This document shows, in pieces, positions 13,037 through 13,744 of a stretch of DNA of 13,744 bases. Source of the DNA: an uncultured Rubellimicrobium sp. (lineage in GTDB: Bacteria; Pseudomonadota; Alphaproteobacteria; Rhodobacterales; Rhodobacteraceae). The position numbers were made by a program, and so were the translations under genes. The notes under the pieces are model-generated. The model saw only the letters and a list, made by a program, of their open reading frames with translations. It made no database searches and had not been told where the DNA came from. The stretch lies in assembly GCA_902805995.1 (NCBI GenBank), contig CADCUU010000271.1, positions 1 through 13,744 on the forward strand, read 5' to 3'. Every line of letters begins with the position of its first letter. Position 1 is the first letter of the stretch.

Positions 13037-13744
13037 TCACTCCGTCAGTGGAAGGGCGCGCTCGATGAGGCGCGCGAGGTAGCTGGCACCGACAGGAGCG
13101 GCGCGGTCGTCGAAGTCGAAGGCCGGGTGGTGGCAGAAGGGCGTGTCGCCGTTGCCCAGGAAAACATAGGCGCCGGGCCGGGCCTGGAGCATGTAGGCGA
13201 AGTCCTCCGCCCCCATGCCGGGGGTCATGCGGTCGTCCACGGCGGCGGCCACCTCTCGTGCGACGTCCGCGGCAAAGGCGGTGCGGCCGGGGTCGTTGAT
13301 CGTGGCGGGGTAACCTATCTGGTAGTCGATCTCGACCTGGAGGCCGAAGGTCGCGGCGGTGCCTTGGGCGATCTCCTCGATCCGGCGGCGGGCCATGGCC
13401 TGATGGCCCGCGTCGAAGCTGCGAACCGTGCCGGTGACGAGGGCTTCCTCGGGGATCACGTTGATCGCGCTGCCTGCATGGACCTGGGTGACCGAGACGA
13501 CGAGCTGGTGCATCGGGTCGGCGTTGCGCGACGGGATGGTCTGGAAGGCCGCCACGAGGGCGCAGGCGGCGGGGATCGGGTCCACCGTGTCGTGCGGATA
13601 GGCGGCGTGGCCGCCCTTGCCCCTGAGCGTGATCCAGAAGTCGTCCACGGCCGCCATGATCGGCCCCGGCGTCGTGACGATGTGGCCGAGCGGCGTGCCG
13701 GGGTCGGTGTGCATCGCGTACACCTCCCGAACGTCCCAGCGGGG
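13037..13744 (-). CDS. M20 family amidohydrolase, C-terminal part (gene runs off the right edge)
   Basis: 235 residues are visible from a protein of about 380-390, so roughly the first 150 residues lie outside the window. The open frame continues unbroken to the edge (…RWDVREVYAMHTDPG); a GTG at 13723 is an internal Val codon, not a start. M20 metallo-amidases of the hippurate hydrolase/N-acyl-amino-acid or aminoacylase type remove acyl groups from amino acids using two metal ions. Visible here: the metal His in YAMHTDPG, the dimerisation domain start with GKGGHAAYPHDTVDP, the AGSAINVIPEEALVTGTVRSFD segment, MGAEDFAYML and the final metal-binding His in CHHPAFDFDD. All core residues expected in this half are present. 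It precedes the agmatinase-like gene by 4 bases. The substrate is unknown; an acylated amine or guanidino compound would fit the neighbour, but that is inference. Confidence 0.9.
   Translation of the reverse strand, partial: PRWDVREVYAMHTDPGTPLGHIVTTPGPIMAAVDDFWITLRGKGGHAAYPHDTVDPIPAACALVAAFQTIPSRNADPMHQLVVSVTQVHAGSAINVIPEEALVTGTVRSFDAGHQAMARRRIEEIAQGTAATFGLQVEIDYQIGYPATINDPGRTAFAADVAREVAAAVDDRMTPGMGAEDFAYMLQARPGAYVFLGNGDTPFCHHPAFDFDDRAAPVGASYLARLIERALPLTE

Noticed and set aside
13037..13723. GTG at 13723 as the start of the M20 amidohydrolase
   Set aside because: The frame is open to the window edge with family-like residues before it, and the domain would lack its catalytic first half; the gene is cut by the window instead.
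1..13744. tRNA or rRNA genes, CRISPR array, insertion sequences, integrase or phage genes
   Set aside because: I looked for clover-leaf-like sequence, regularly spaced repeats, transposase motifs and terminal inverted repeats and found none; gene content and base composition look uniform and chromosomal.

Overview
The window is GC-rich DNA with strong G/C third-position bias, almost certainly from an alphaproteobacterium of the Rhodobacter/Paracoccus/Roseobacter group (Rhodobacteraceae). The gene content supports this. A photolyase, a cyclopropane-fatty-acid synthase, TrgA, TrgB and a cysteine synthase lie in a row, which recalls the tellurite-resistance locus (trgAB-cysK, with phrA nearby) described in Rhodobacter sphaeroides. 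That comparison is from memory and was not searched.

Layout. (1) Bases 1-130, minus strand: the first ~43 codons of a gene for an exported protein, cut by the window edge, with a 15-bp palindrome upstream of its ribosome binding site. (2) Bases 323-9675, all minus strand: seven genes in transcription order - class V aminotransferase, photolyase (phrA), cyclopropane-fatty-acyl-phospholipid synthase (cfa), a small membrane protein (trgA), a gamma-glutamylcyclotransferase-like/NUDIX fusion (trgB), cysteine synthase (cysK) and an MscS-type channel with an N-terminal DUF3772-like region. Gaps are 69, 42, 23, 76 and 165 bases, then a one-base stop/start overlap. This is compatible with one long transcription unit, possibly with internal promoters. 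(3) Bases 9676-10082: a divergent intergenic region with nested inverted repeats. (4) Bases 10083-11126, plus strand: a lone polyamine-type ABC substrate-binding protein, followed by hairpins. (5) Bases 11494-11982, plus strand: an uncharacterised 162-residue protein behind a candidate promoter and two palindromic sites. (6) Bases 12070-13744, minus strand: an agmatinase-like ureohydrolase and the C-terminal part of an M20 amidohydrolase, four bases apart, converging on the hypothetical gene across a GC-rich hairpin.

How the genes fit together. Block 2 reads as an envelope and oxidative-stress cluster: light-driven DNA repair, membrane-lipid cyclopropanation, tellurite resistance, cysteine synthesis and a mechanosensitive channel. 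In R. sphaeroides, phrA and cfaS belong to the RpoE/ChrR singlet-oxygen regulon, so a photooxidative-stress role is a reasonable inference. I could not find a convincing RpoE-type promoter upstream of phrA here. Blocks 4 and 6 suggest polyamine or guanidino-compound uptake and breakdown, but that link is inference from proximity.

I see no rRNA, tRNA, insertion sequence, integrase, CRISPR array or phage gene. No wholly new system is evident. The more unusual points are the GGCT-NUDIX fusion of TrgB with a changed Nudix box, the cysK-mscS coupling, a class V aminotransferase without an evident cysteine-desulfurase cysteine, and the nested inverted repeats at 9684-9787.
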